NCBI GenBank assembly: GCA_030841105.1
Contig: JAVEDE010000117.1
Coordinates: forward strand, 1-64,000
DNA: 64,000 nt
Direction of reading: 5' to 3'
Source: Pyrinomonadaceae bacterium
GTDB taxonomy: Bacteria > Acidobacteriota > Blastocatellia > Pyrinomonadales > Pyrinomonadaceae
Shown: piece by piece, positions 29,506 through 39,289 of the stretch
Layout: each line of letters starts with the position of its first letter
Position numbering within the stretch: the first letter of the stretch is position 1
Program-made: the position numbers and the translations under genes
Notes under the pieces: model-generated
What the model saw: only the letters and a program-made list of their open reading frames with translations
What the model was told of the DNA's origin: nothing
The model's database searches: none

Positions 29506-30956
29506 CCCTTCTTCTCGGCCGCAGGAGGTTTGCCCGCGCCGCTGCCCGTGTCGAAAGCGACGGGCGCGGGGTAGCCTTTGCCTTTGAGCGCGGCGAGTTC
29601 GATGACGATCTCTTTCTGGCCTTTGATCGTGCGCGTCACCTTCCCGCTTTCGGCGTCCGACTGCTTGTTCGCGTTCTTGTTCGACGCATTCTTGTTCGAT
29701 GCATTCTTGTTCGCGTTCTTGTTCGACGCGTCCGGCGAGGCGTCGGGCGTGCCGTCGGCGGGTTTGCCGTCGGCGTCGCGCGCCATCTGCTTGAGCGCGT
29801 CCAACACCTGCGCGCGCTCCGTCTCGCTCAACGTGTCGAACGAGACGCCGTTGGCTTCAAGCACGGCGCGCAGGTTCGCCTCCGTGTTCGTGTTGCGGTC
29901 GTACACGTCGCGGTAGATGTGTAGCTTGCCGTCCTCGACGACGATGGTCTCGTAGCGCAGTTCGACGGGCACGGGTCGTTCGAGTTTGAGTTCCTTCGTC
30001 TCCTTGCGGTTCTTCGCATAGGCGGCCATGTCTTCGTCGGTCAACTCCGCCCCGCCGATCTTCGCCATCAGGCGCGCCACGTCCTGCACCTGCGAGTTCG
30101 TCAGGCCGACGCAGCCGTGCGAAGCGAAGCCGCCGAGTTTGGCGACCGACTTGCCGCCGTGAATGAGCGACGGCAAGCCGATGGGAATTTTGACGGGGCC
30201 GAGAGGATTGAGCGGGCTGCCCGCGTCAACTTTCTCGCCGACCTTCACCTTGCTTGTAGGCGACTCGACCCAAGGCTCGTCGGGCGGCGTCCACGTCGGG
30301 TTGAAGATGATCGTGTTCGCGCGCCGCAAGCCCACGGGCAGCGGGAACTCCGGGTAGCCGATGCCGACTTTGTAAGACTTTACGAGTTGGCCTTGCTCGA
30401 ACACGTCCATGCGATAAGCGGGCGCGTTGACGACGATGCGCGTGTCGGACGGCACGGAGTTCGGCTTGCCGCCACTTGTCGCTCCCGCCGTCGCGCCTTC
30501 GCCGCCGCCCGCCCAACGCGCGCTCACGAATTCGGAAAAACGCGCCGCGCGTTCGTCGCCGAGCACGCTTTTGATCTGCTCGGTGGCGCGCGTGGTGGCG
30601 GCGGTCGTCGTGCCGCCGTGCTCGCCCGTCTCGGTCTCGCGCAGGCTTCCCGTCTCTTCGCGCGCCACTTTACGCAGACGCTCGATCTGCTCGTCCGTCA
30701 GTTGCAACTCCGACTTCAAATCGGCCGCGAACTTTTCGTCGGCGAACATGGCGTCGAGCACCGGCAGCGTCACCGGCAGATTGTTTGCGCCCGCGCTGTT
30801 GGCCGACGCGGCCGCAGGCGTCGCGCTCGCGGCGGGCGTCGCGACGCCCGTCGTGCCTGCATTGCCGTTCGACACGGGCGCGGCCTGACACCCGGCGAAA
30901 ATAAACAGGGCGAACAGACACAACGCCCCGCCCCCCACACGCCACACTCTTTTCAT
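29493..30956 (-). CDS. L,D-transpeptidase (YkuD) lipoprotein
   Basis: Lipobox FAGC; catalytic HGCVGLTN; C-terminal Asn/Lys-rich (NKNASNKNASNKNANK) tract. Confidence 0.9.
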   Translation of the reverse strand: MKRVWRVGGGALCLFALFIFAGCQAAPVSNGNAGTTGVATPAASATPAAASANSAGANNLPVTLPVLDAMFADEKFAADLKSELQLTDEQIERLRKVAREETGSLRETETGEHGGTTTAATTRATEQIKSVLGDERAARFSEFVSARWAGGGEGATAGATSGGKPNSVPSDTRIVVNAPAYRMDVFEQGQLVKSYKVGIGYPEFPLPVGLRRANTIIFNPTWTPPDEPWVESPTSKVKVGEKVDAGSPLNPLGPVKIPIGLPSLIHGGKSVAKLGGFASHGCVGLTNSQVQDVARLMAKIGGAELTDEDMAAYAKNRKETKELKLERPVPVELRYETIVVEDGKLHIYRDVYDRNTNTEANLRAVLEANGVSFDTLSETERAQVLDALKQMARDADGKPADGTPDASPDASNKNANKNASNKNASNKNANKQSDAESGKVTRTIKGQKEIVIELAALKGKGYPAPVAFDTGSGAGKPPAAEKKGKRS

Positions 30957-31163
30957 ACTTGCTTTAGCTCCTCCGGCGATAACTTTCGCGCCCCGTCGCG
31001 CCAACGCGCGCCGCGACTCCGGCGCATCCCCACATCCTTTAGCAACCCACGTTCCCATCGCCCCGGTCGCACACAATCGCCGCCTTTTCGCGTTTCCCGC
31101 TTTCCGCGCCCGCCCGCGCTCGCACCATAAACGGACGGCGGAGGGATGAAAAAGGAACAAAGA

Positions 31164-31247
31164 GAAGTAAATCGTGAATCGTCGATCGTGAATAGAGAAA
31201 ACTTGATTTCTTCTATTCACGATTCACGATTCACGATTTACTTCTTC
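31164..31247. repeat. Heptamer-iterated inverted repeat (family B)
   Basis: aagtaaatcgtgaatcgtcgatcgtgaatagagaaaac...ctattcacgattcacgattcacgatttactt. Confidence 0.88.
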
Positions 31248-31253
31248 CCTTCA

Positions 31254-32054
31254 TCACTTCTTTGTCAGTAGCGGATAGGGGTTGACGTTCTCGCCGTCCC
31301 AGAAGCGTTTGGGGTCGGTGATGAGCCAGATGGAGAAGTGTAGGTGGCAGTTGTCTTTTCCGGCGTTGCCGCTGTCGCCGACGTAGCCGAGCAGTTCGCC
31401 GCGGCGCAGGAGGCGGTTTTCGGCGATGCCGTCGGCGTAGCGTTCGAGGTGCGCGTAGTAGTAGACGGTGCGTTCGTCCGTGCCGAGTTGGTAGAGGGTG
31501 ATGCCGCCGCGCTCGCTCTGAAAGAGCCGGACGATGCGGCCGTCGGTGGCGGCGACGACGGGCGTGTTGCGCGCGGCCATGATGTCAATGGCGTTGTGTG
31601 TGCGCCCTTCGCTGCGCGACTGCGTGTAGGTGTCTTGCAGTTGTTCGGGACGAATGCCCGCGACCGGGATCAACAGACTCGACGCGGCCGCGTTCGCAGT
31701 CGCGTGCGCGCCTTCGCCGGAGACGGGCGGCGAAGGCGACGTTTGCGTTGCGTTGTTGACGAAGGGCGTCGGCGTGCTCGTCGGAGACGTGGAAGCCTCC
31801 GCAGACGAAGACGCGCCGGGCGAAGGCTGCGCGCCCTCCGTCGTCCCTATCGGCGTCGTGGACGGGGCGGCGAAGTTGGCGTTGCCCGCGTCGTTCGGCG
31901 TTGGGTTGAGTTCGCCCGTGGTCGCAGGCGGCGTGGAGATCGGCGTGACGGGCGTCGCGCGCGGCTTGCTGCTGAGATACCAGACGAGCGCGGTCAACCC
32001 TAAGAGGATGGACGCCGCCAGAAGCAGGACGCGTGCGCGCGGGCCGAGTGCCAT
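31254..32054 (-). CDS. M23 family metallopeptidase, membrane anchored
   Basis: RTHNAIDIMAARNTPVVAATDGRIV...YYYAHLER...GYVGDSGNAGKDNCHLHFSIW. Confidence 0.93.
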   Translation of the reverse strand: MALGPRARVLLLAASILLGLTALVWYLSSKPRATPVTPISTPPATTGELNPTPNDAGNANFAAPSTTPIGTTEGAQPSPGASSSAEASTSPTSTPTPFVNNATQTSPSPPVSGEGAHATANAAASSLLIPVAGIRPEQLQDTYTQSRSEGRTHNAIDIMAARNTPVVAATDGRIVRLFQSERGGITLYQLGTDERTVYYYAHLERYADGIAENRLLRRGELLGYVGDSGNAGKDNCHLHFSIWLITDPKRFWDGENVNPYPLLTKK

Positions 32055-32248
32055 GTGACCGTAGTCTCCGGGAAAGTTTGACGCGATTTGAAAAAGCGAA
32101 CGGGGGAGAGACAGGATATGCGCTCGCCACGGGCGAAGCAAGCGAAGGAGTGGCGTGCGGCGGCCGTTTTCTGTTATTACAATGGCGTTCAAAAATTTTA
32201 CGCGCGGGCGGGCGACCCGCGAGCAATCGCAAGAGGAGAGACCAAATC

Positions 32249-32560
32249 ATGTCAGAGATTTTCGATGAACGGCGCAAGGCACTCGAAGAGGAATATTTCC
32301 GTCGCAAGGAGCGCGAGACGCTCGACAAGTTGCGGCAGGAGTTGGCGGCGGAAGCGGCGGCGCGCGGGCAGGTCGAAGGCCGTCAGTGCCCGCTCGGTCA
32401 CGGCAAGCTGACGGAAGAGACGAAGGGCACGGTCGTGATTGATCACTGCCAACAGTGCGGCGGCGTCTGGCTCGACAAAGGTGAGTTGGAAGAGTTGACG
32501 CACCACGCCAAGAGCGGCGGCTGGTTCGACAACGTGATGAAAAGTTTCTCCAGCGAGTAA
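32249..32560 (+). CDS. zf-TFIIB zinc-ribbon protein
   Basis: CPLGHGKLTEETKGTVVIDHCQQCGGVWLDKGELEEL. Confidence 0.92.
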   Translation: MSEIFDERRKALEEEYFRRKERETLDKLRQELAAEAAARGQVEGRQCPLGHGKLTEETKGTVVIDHCQQCGGVWLDKGELEELTHHAKSGGWFDNVMKSFSSE

Positions 32561-32665
32561 CCGTCCTCATTTAAGACTGACGCGGCGAGACCGACGCAAG
32601 GCTGCCGAACTTGTTCGGGGTCGTGTCGTGAGATGAATTAATTCGTTGTTTGGAAGAGCCAACAC

Positions 32666-34324
32666 GTGAGCACACGTAGAGAAATCAGCGCGCCGCGCGG
32701 CGCGCAGTTGAACTGCAAGGGCTGGCATCAAGAGGCCGCGCTGCGCTGCCTGATGAACAACCTCGACGCGGATGTCGCCGAGCGACCCGAAGACCTCGTG
32801 GTCTACGGCGGCACGGGGCGCGCGGCGCGCAACTGGGCAGCCTTCGACCGGATCGTGCGCGAGTTGCGCGAGTTAGAAAACGACGAGACGCTGCTCGTCC
32901 AGTCCGGCAAACCCGTCGCCGTCTTCCGCACGCACGAGTACGCGCCGCGCGTCTTGATCGCCAACTCGAACCTCGTCGGCGCGTGGGCGACGTGGGAGCA
33001 CTTCAACGAACTCGAACGCCGCGGCCTGATGATGTACGGGCAGATGACGGCGGGCAGTTGGATTTACATCGGCACGCAGGGGATCGTGCAGGGCACGTTC
33101 GAGACGTTCGCGGCGATGGCCGAACGCCATTTCGGCGGGACGCTCGCCGGGCGGCTTGTCGTCTCCGGCGGCATGGGCGGCATGGGCGGCGCGCAGCCGC
33201 TCGCCGCGACGATGAACGGCGCGGTCTTCCTCGGCGTGGACGTGGACGAGGCGCGCATCGAACGCCGCGTGCAGACGGGCTACTGCGACCAACTCGCCCA
33301 CACGCTCGACGAAGCCCTCGCCATCTGCGAAGAGGCGCGCGCGGAAAGGCGCGCCGTCTCCGTCGGCCTCATCGGCAACTGCGCGGAGGTCTTGCCGGAG
33401 ATCGTGCGGCGCGGAGTCACAGTTGATGTTGTCACGGATCAGACGAGCGCGCACGATCCGCTCGGCGGCTACGTGCCCGCCGGGTTGACGCTCGAAGCGG
33501 CGGACGAGTTACGCAAAACAGACGCGGCTGCTTACGTCGCGCGTTCGACCGAATCAATGGCGCGTCACGTCGAGGCGATGCTCGCCTTGAAACGCGCGGG
33601 CGCAATCGCCTTCGACTACGGCAACAACATACGCAAGTTCGCGCACGACGCCGGGTGCGCTGACGCCTTCGAGATTCCCGGCTTCGTGCCCGAATACATC
33701 CGCCCGCTCTTTTGCGAAGGCAAAGGCCCTTTCCGCTGGGTTGCTCTGTCGGGCGACGCGTCCGACATCCGCCGCACAGACGACCTCGCCCTCGAACTCT
33801 TCCCCGAAGACGCGACGCTCAACCGCTGGCTTCGACTCGCGCGCGAGCGCGTGCAGTTTCAGGGACTCCCCGCGCGCATCTGCTGGCTCGGCTACGGCGA
33901 GCGCGCCGAGATGGGCGAGCGGATCAACGAACTCGTCAAGCGCGGCGACCTCAAAGCCCCGGTCGCCATCGGCCGCGATCATCTCGACACGGGTTCGGTC
34001 GCCTCGCCCTACCGCGAGACCGAAGCGATGCGCGACGGCTCGGACGCCGTGGCCGACTGGCCGATCCTGAACGCGCTTTTGAACACGGCGAGCGGCGCGT
34101 CGTGGGTCTCCTTCCACCACGGCGGCGGCGTCGGCATCGGCTACTCGCTGCACGCCGGTCAGGTCTCGGTCGCCGACGGCACGCCGGAAGCCGCGCGCCG
34201 ACTCAACCGCGTGCTCACCAACGACCCCGGCCTCGGCGTCGCACGCCACGTGGACGCGGGCTACGAGGAAGCCGAAGCGACCGCCCGCACCAAAGGCATC
34301 AACATCCCGCTGCTCGACGCTTAA
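32666..34324 (+). CDS. hutU: Urocanate hydratase
   Basis: [46 protein letters not shown] start. Confidence 0.97.
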   Translation: MSTRREISAPRGAQLNCKGWHQEAALRCLMNNLDADVAERPEDLVVYGGTGRAARNWAAFDRIVRELRELENDETLLVQSGKPVAVFRTHEYAPRVLIANSNLVGAWATWEHFNELERRGLMMYGQMTAGSWIYIGTQGIVQGTFETFAAMAERHFGGTLAGRLVVSGGMGGMGGAQPLAATMNGAVFLGVDVDEARIERRVQTGYCDQLAHTLDEALAICEEARAERRAVSVGLIGNCAEVLPEIVRRGVTVDVVTDQTSAHDPLGGYVPAGLTLEAADELRKTDAAAYVARSTESMARHVEAMLALKRAGAIAFDYGNNIRKFAHDAGCADAFEIPGFVPEYIRPLFCEGKGPFRWVALSGDASDIRRTDDLALELFPEDATLNRWLRLARERVQFQGLPARICWLGYGERAEMGERINELVKRGDLKAPVAIGRDHLDTGSVASPYRETEAMRDGSDAVADWPILNALLNTASGASWVSFHHGGGVGIGYSLHAGQVSVADGTPEAARRLNRVLTNDPGLGVARHVDAGYEEAEATARTKGINIPLLDA

Positions 34325-34381
34325 CGAATTCACCCGCTTGAGGAGACGCTAGTGTCCGACGTTAAAGAGAGGTGACGAACG

Positions 34382-34639
34382 ATGACCGGCGAAGAATTGG
34401 ATCGCGCGATTGAGTTTCTCCTACAGGGTCAGGCCAACCATCAAGTGCGGCTCGACGAACTGACCGCGCAAGTCGCGGAGATCGGCCGGGTCGTGCAACT
34501 TCAAGCGGAGACGCAGAGCGAGTTCATCCAGATCGTGACTCACACCATGACCGGACTTGCGGAAGCGCAGTCACGGACAGAGGAACAGTTGAACAAGTTG
34601 ATTTCGGTGGTCGGGCAACACATCTCCGGCCATCCTTAA
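34382..34639 (+). CDS. Small coiled-coil hypothetical protein
   Basis: 85 aa ORF with heptad-like hydrophobic pattern. Confidence 0.6.
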   Translation: MTGEELDRAIEFLLQGQANHQVRLDELTAQVAEIGRVVQLQAETQSEFIQIVTHTMTGLAEAQSRTEEQLNKLISVVGQHISGHP

Positions 34640-34860
34640 AAGCTCAGGGCGCGTAAGTATGCCGGGCTTAAGTGCGGTTTGACCAACAGATCATGGAAGG
34701 CCACAGCGACGCCCGACGGAACACCGGGCGCGTGGAAACTGTGTCTCATGCACGGGGCGAGCCTCACGAGTGCGCGCTTTCGTGCGGGGCGGGCGAATCT
34801 TCGCCCCGCCTGCGCGCGTATAACCTTCTCGGTCAGCACATCATTCACCGGAGAAAATTT

Positions 34861-36327
34861 ATGAAACCGTTTCGCGCCTCGCTGTTGTCTTTCAGTCTAC
34901 TGCTTTCGTCCGCAGGCTTCGCGCAGCAACCCGCCGCCACCGCTGCTGGGTCGGAGCAGACTTCGGCGCGGCTGGCGGGCGACGTACTCGTCAACGGCCG
35001 CGCGTTGGAGTACGTGCAGAACCTTTCGGATAAGTTCGGCGGGCGGTTGAGCGGGTCGGCGGCCTACCGTCGCTCGGCCGAATGGGCGGCCGAACAGTTT
35101 CGCGCCGCGGGCGTCAAAGACGTGCGGCTCGAACCGTTCACGCTCGAAAGCACCTGGTCGCGCGGCCTCTCTCGCGCGCGCATGACCGCGCCGCAGGAGC
35201 GGCCGCTGCATCTCGAATCGCTCGGCTGGGCGCCCTCTACGCCCGCGGGCGGCGTGCGCGGCGACGTGTACATCCTGACAGACCTGTCGCGCGATTTCAT
35301 CAAGCGCGAGTCCGGCAAGATCAAAGGCCACGTCGTCATGCTCGACCTCTCGGCGCTCGCCAAAGACGGCTACGCGGCCTTCTCCAAGTTGGTCGCCGCG
35401 CCGCAGTTTCTCAAAGACGCGGGCGCGTCGGCGGCCGTCATCGGGAGCAGCGACGCGAACAACGTGCTGAACGCCTTCAACCTCAACTGGGGCGCAAGCA
35501 TCAGCCCTCTGCCGCTCGCGCAACTCGGCATGGAAGACTCGAAGTTGATCCAACGTCTCATCGCCGGAGGGACGGCCGTGTCGGTCGAGTTTGCATACGA
35601 GAACGGGACGGGCGGCGCAACCGAGGACAACAACGTCGTGGCGGAGATACGCGGGCGCGAGCGCCCCGAAGAGTGGGTCATCATCGGCGCGCACCTCGAC
35701 TCGTGGGACTACGGCACGGGCGCGCAGGACAACGGGACGGGCTGCGCGATGGTCTTGGAGGCGGCGCGCGCCATCGCCGCGCTCGGCACGCCGCCGCGCC
35801 GCTCGATCCGCTTCGCGCTCTGGGGCGGCGAGGAGCAGGGGTTGTTAGGCTCGGCCGCTTACGTCCGCGCGCACGCGCGTGAACTCAAGGATTGCGTCGC
35901 CGCGCTCAACACAGACAACGGCGCGGGACACCCGCGCGGCTGGAAGTTCGAGGGGCGCGAAGACGTGCAGGCGGCGATGACGCCGATCAGCAAGTCTCTG
36001 CTCGCAGGGATCGGCGGCGACGGCCTCTCGCCCGAACTCTCGTTCGACACGGATCACGGCCATTTCTTCTTAGCCGGAATCCCTTCGCTCGACCTCTGGG
36101 TTGACATGGAGCACTACGACGAGATTCACCACAAGCCGAGCGACACCGTGGACAAGATCACGGCGCACAATCTGGTGGCGGGCGCGGCGGTCGTCGCCGT
36201 CACGGCGCACGCGCTCGCCGAGCGGCCGGGGCGCATCGCGCCGCAACTCAAACACGACGCCGTCGGCGACCTGCTCAAGAAGGCGAACCTCGAAGAGTTT
36301 CTCAAGAGCGTGGGGGTGTGGAAATAG
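34861..36327 (+). CDS. M28 family metallopeptidase, secreted
   Basis: GAHLDSWDYGTGAQDNGTGCAMVLEAAR, LWGGEEQGLLGS; signal peptide. Confidence 0.93.
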   Translation: MKPFRASLLSFSLLLSSAGFAQQPAATAAGSEQTSARLAGDVLVNGRALEYVQNLSDKFGGRLSGSAAYRRSAEWAAEQFRAAGVKDVRLEPFTLESTWSRGLSRARMTAPQERPLHLESLGWAPSTPAGGVRGDVYILTDLSRDFIKRESGKIKGHVVMLDLSALAKDGYAAFSKLVAAPQFLKDAGASAAVIGSSDANNVLNAFNLNWGASISPLPLAQLGMEDSKLIQRLIAGGTAVSVEFAYENGTGGATEDNNVVAEIRGRERPEEWVIIGAHLDSWDYGTGAQDNGTGCAMVLEAARAIAALGTPPRRSIRFALWGGEEQGLLGSAAYVRAHARELKDCVAALNTDNGAGHPRGWKFEGREDVQAAMTPISKSLLAGIGGDGLSPELSFDTDHGHFFLAGIPSLDLWVDMEHYDEIHHKPSDTVDKITAHNLVAGAAVVAVTAHALAERPGRIAPQLKHDAVGDLLKKANLEEFLKSVGVWK

Positions 36328-36352
36328 TGCGCGCGACAAACAATCTCGGCTC

Positions 36353-36482
36353 GACGCGCCGGAGTTTCCACGCCGCGCGAATGCGTAACGGTGAGACGCA
36401 CCGGAGTTTCGACACGGCGCGCGCAAGGTGCGACGCGTCGCAACGTTCACGCGACGCGTCGCAGGCGAGTTGCGACGCGTCA
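36353..36482. repeat. Two-tier repeat array: two 27-bp direct repeats then three GCGACGCGTCGC palindromes
   Basis: gacgcgccggagtttccacgccgcgcg / gacgcaccggagtttcgacacggcgcg; tgcgacgcgtcgca at 36429, gcgacgcgtcgc at 36451, tgcgacgcgtca at 36471. Confidence 0.85.
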
Positions 36483-37388
36483 CGAGAGCGTTTCCGGCTG
36501 ACGCGTGCGCGCTTCGTCTCTCTCTGCTGCGTGCTGCTGCTGGCGTTCGTTTCGTGTCAGGCGCAGACGCCGCAACGGCAGCCCGCGGCGCGCGTCGAGT
36601 CGGTCAAGTTCGAGAGCAAACTCGTCGGCAAGCCTCTGCCTTACCACGTCGTCCTGCCGCCGCTCTACGACGCGCCGGAGTCACGCGCCGTGCGTTACCC
36701 AGTCATCTACCTGCTGCACGGACTCGGCGGCGGCGCGGGCGACTGGGTTTCCGAACGCGCCCACCTCGCCGCGCACGCCGCCGGGTATCGCTTCATCATC
36801 GTCACGCCCGAAGGCCGCGACGGCTGGTACACAGACAGCGCGACAATCGAGACCGACAAGTTCGAGACTTACATCCTCGCCGAGTTGATCCCCGACGTGG
36901 AGCGTCGCTACCGCGCTCTCCCTGCGCGCGAGGCACGCGCCGTCGCGGGGCTTTCGATGGGCGGCTACGGCGCGTTGAAGTTCGGCGTCAAGCACCCGCA
37001 GACGTTCGCCCTCGCCGCCTCTCTCAGCGGCGCGTTCGGCGCAGCCTCCTGGGATCACACCGATCCGAACGTGCTCGCCTTCATCAAACCATCCATCTCG
37101 CGCACCTACGGCGCGATGGGCAGCCCTACGCGCGCCTCAAACGACCTCTTCAAACTCTTCGCAGACCTGCCGCCTGAACGCTTCCCCACGCTCCCCTTCA
37201 TCTACTTCGACTGCGGCACGGAAGACTTTCTCATCAACTACAACCGCGCCCTCTCCGACCTCCTCCTCAAACGCAAAATCCCACACGAGTACCGCCAACT
37301 CCCCGGCTCACACTCCTGGCCTTACTGGGACACCCAAGTCCAAGAAGTCCTCAAACTCGCCACGCGCAAACTTCGTGCGGCACAATAG
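36381..37388 (+). CDS. Alpha/beta hydrolase, esterase family
   Basis: YLLHGLGGGAGDW, AGLSMGGYGALKFG, GSHSWPYW; true start uncertain (GTG 36318 or ATG 36381). Confidence 0.88.
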   Translation: MRNGETHRSFDTARARCDASQRSRDASQASCDASRERFRLTRARFVSLCCVLLLAFVSCQAQTPQRQPAARVESVKFESKLVGKPLPYHVVLPPLYDAPESRAVRYPVIYLLHGLGGGAGDWVSERAHLAAHAAGYRFIIVTPEGRDGWYTDSATIETDKFETYILAELIPDVERRYRALPAREARAVAGLSMGGYGALKFGVKHPQTFALAASLSGAFGAASWDHTDPNVLAFIKPSISRTYGAMGSPTRASNDLFKLFADLPPERFPTLPFIYFDCGTEDFLINYNRALSDLLLKRKIPHEYRQLPGSHSWPYWDTQVQEVLKLATRKLRAAQ

Positions 37389-37412
37389 TAATTAGGGGGA
37401 TTCGAAACAAGG

Positions 37413-37880
37413 ATGAATGGCAACGACAGACTAATGGAAATCTTGGGAGCAGCAAAGAAGCTTGCGCAGGAATACCGTGCCCTAACTGGCAAACCACTCG
37501 GCATTACTGGCGAAGTCGCAGAGTATGAGGCTGCAAGAATCTTGGGTGTCGAACTTACGCCAGCAAGGCAAGCCGGCTATGACGCGCTGGAAACCTACGA
37601 CAGCACGGTGCGAAAATTACAGATAAAAGGAAGATGCCTCCTTGATGACTGCATGTCCGGACAACGGCTTGGCTCGATCAGAGTTGAAAAAGAATGGGAC
37701 GCAGTGCTGATGGTTCTACTCGATCAAAATTTCGATTGCTTCGAAATCTATGAGGCTGAACGCGACGCCGTCATTGCTGCTCTTATAGCACCCGGATCGA
37801 AGGCTCGTAATGTGCGCGGCGCACTGAGCGTGACTAAGCTCAAATCAATTGGGAAGTTGCGTTGGCGACGCGCCGCCTAG
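37413..37880 (+). CDS. Hypothetical protein, possible PD-(D/E)XK-like fold
   Basis: GITGEVAEYEAARIL...GYDALETYDSTVRKLQIKGR; visibly lower GC than flanks. Confidence 0.65.
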   Translation: MNGNDRLMEILGAAKKLAQEYRALTGKPLGITGEVAEYEAARILGVELTPARQAGYDALETYDSTVRKLQIKGRCLLDDCMSGQRLGSIRVEKEWDAVLMVLLDQNFDCFEIYEAERDAVIAALIAPGSKARNVRGALSVTKLKSIGKLRWRRAA

Positions 37881-38004
37881 CAATGACATGCTCTCGACCG
37901 CGAATTAGTGTCCTTCTCGTCGTTAAGTCGTCCGTGGTGTAATCTCACCGCGGCGGGTGATGCTCGGCGGCATAGGACAGTCAGCGTCTAATATCTAGGA
38001 TAGA

Positions 38005-38448
38005 ATGATCAAAATAATCTCAGGTGATATTTTGCGGGCGAACGCGGAGTTCGTTGCGCTTGGCGTGGCGACGGGTGCGCCGGAGGGCGGTGGGCGTGGC
38101 GCGGGGGCGGCGGCGAAGGTGTCGTCGAAGTGGCCGGAGGTGCAGCAGCACTTGCGGCAGTTTACGCGTGGGAATAAGTTTCAGGGGGGCGACCTGTTCG
38201 TGGTCGCGCCGGGGAAGAATCGCCCCGGCGTTATTTTTATGGCCGTGCTGTCGGACGCCGAGCACGTCTCCGTGTCGTTTTTGAACCGGGGCTTGCGGAA
38301 GTTGGCGCGCTATTGCATCAAGCACAAGGTGAAGAGCGTCACGCTGCCGAAGATCGCGGCGGGGGTGGACTGGGAAGAGGAAGTGCGGCCGCTGGTCGAG
38401 AAGTTTTTGGAGGGCGAGCGCACGGAGTTTTACATCTACGAAGATTGA
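38005..38448 (+). CDS. Macro-domain (TARG1/DarG-like) protein
   Basis: IISGDILRA..., GRGAGAAAKVSSKWPEVQQHL, SVTLPKIAAGVDWEEEVRPLVEKFL. Confidence 0.75.
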   Translation: MIKIISGDILRANAEFVALGVATGAPEGGGRGAGAAAKVSSKWPEVQQHLRQFTRGNKFQGGDLFVVAPGKNRPGVIFMAVLSDAEHVSVSFLNRGLRKLARYCIKHKVKSVTLPKIAAGVDWEEEVRPLVEKFLEGERTEFYIYED

Positions 38449-38500
38449 GCGCGCTCGTAGGGAAGAGTTTGTCTTTGAACCTTGAGACGGGAGTTCGCCA

Positions 38501-39280
38501 TTGTTAGATTTTGCGATTGAGACGGCGCGGGAGGCGGGGCGTTTGTTGGCCGAGCGGTTCGGGCACACGTCGCTGGAGGTGTCGCACAAGGGCGACATTG
38601 ATCTCGTCACCGAGTCCGATCTGGCGGCCGAGCGTCTGATCATCGAGCGCATCCGCAGCCACTACCCGCGTCACGCCATCCTCGCCGAAGAGTCGGGGCA
38701 GTCCGAACACGAAGGCTCGGCGTCGGCGGCCTACAAGTGGATCGTCGATCCGCTCGACGGGACGACGAACTACGCGCACGGCTACCCCTGCTACTGCGTC
38801 TCCATCGCGCTCGAACGCGAGGGCGAGCTAGTCATCGGAGTCATTCACGACCCGACGCGCGACGAGACGTTTGCCGCCGAGCGCGGCGCGGGTGCGACCT
38901 TGAACAGGCGGCGCATCCGCGTCTCCGAAATTGATGATCTCAACGAAGCCCTGCTCTGCACGGGCTACCCTTACGACGTGCGCGGGCGCGACAACTTCGC
39001 GCGCCACTTCAAGAACTTCATCCTGCACGCGCAGGGCGTGCGCCGCGACGGCTCGGCCGCGCTCGATCTCGCTTACGTCGCCGCCGGTCGCTTCGACGGC
39101 TTCTGGGAAGAGGGCTTGCGCCCTTGGGACGTGGCCGCCGGGGTGCTCCTCATCGAAGAGGCGGGCGGGCGCGTCTCGCGCTACGACGGCTCGCCCTTCC
39201 ACATCTACGCGCCGCCCATCATGGCCTCGAACGGTCTCGTCCACGAAGCGATGATGCGCGTGCTCGCGCTGCGCGACTGA
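38501..39280 (+). CDS. Inositol monophosphatase family protein
   Basis: DLVTESDLAAE, WIVDPLDGTTNYAHGYP, GLRPWDVAAGVLLIEEAGG; TTG start. Confidence 0.95.
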   Translation: MLDFAIETAREAGRLLAERFGHTSLEVSHKGDIDLVTESDLAAERLIIERIRSHYPRHAILAEESGQSEHEGSASAAYKWIVDPLDGTTNYAHGYPCYCVSIALEREGELVIGVIHDPTRDETFAAERGAGATLNRRRIRVSEIDDLNEALLCTGYPYDVRGRDNFARHFKNFILHAQGVRRDGSAALDLAYVAAGRFDGFWEEGLRPWDVAAGVLLIEEAGGRVSRYDGSPFHIYAPPIMASNGLVHEAMMRVLALRD

Positions 39281-39289
39281 ATCTCGATT

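Noticed and set aside
38005-38448. Complete DarTG toxin-antitoxin system
   Set aside because: No DarT-like ADP-ribosyltransferase recognized next to the macro-domain gene
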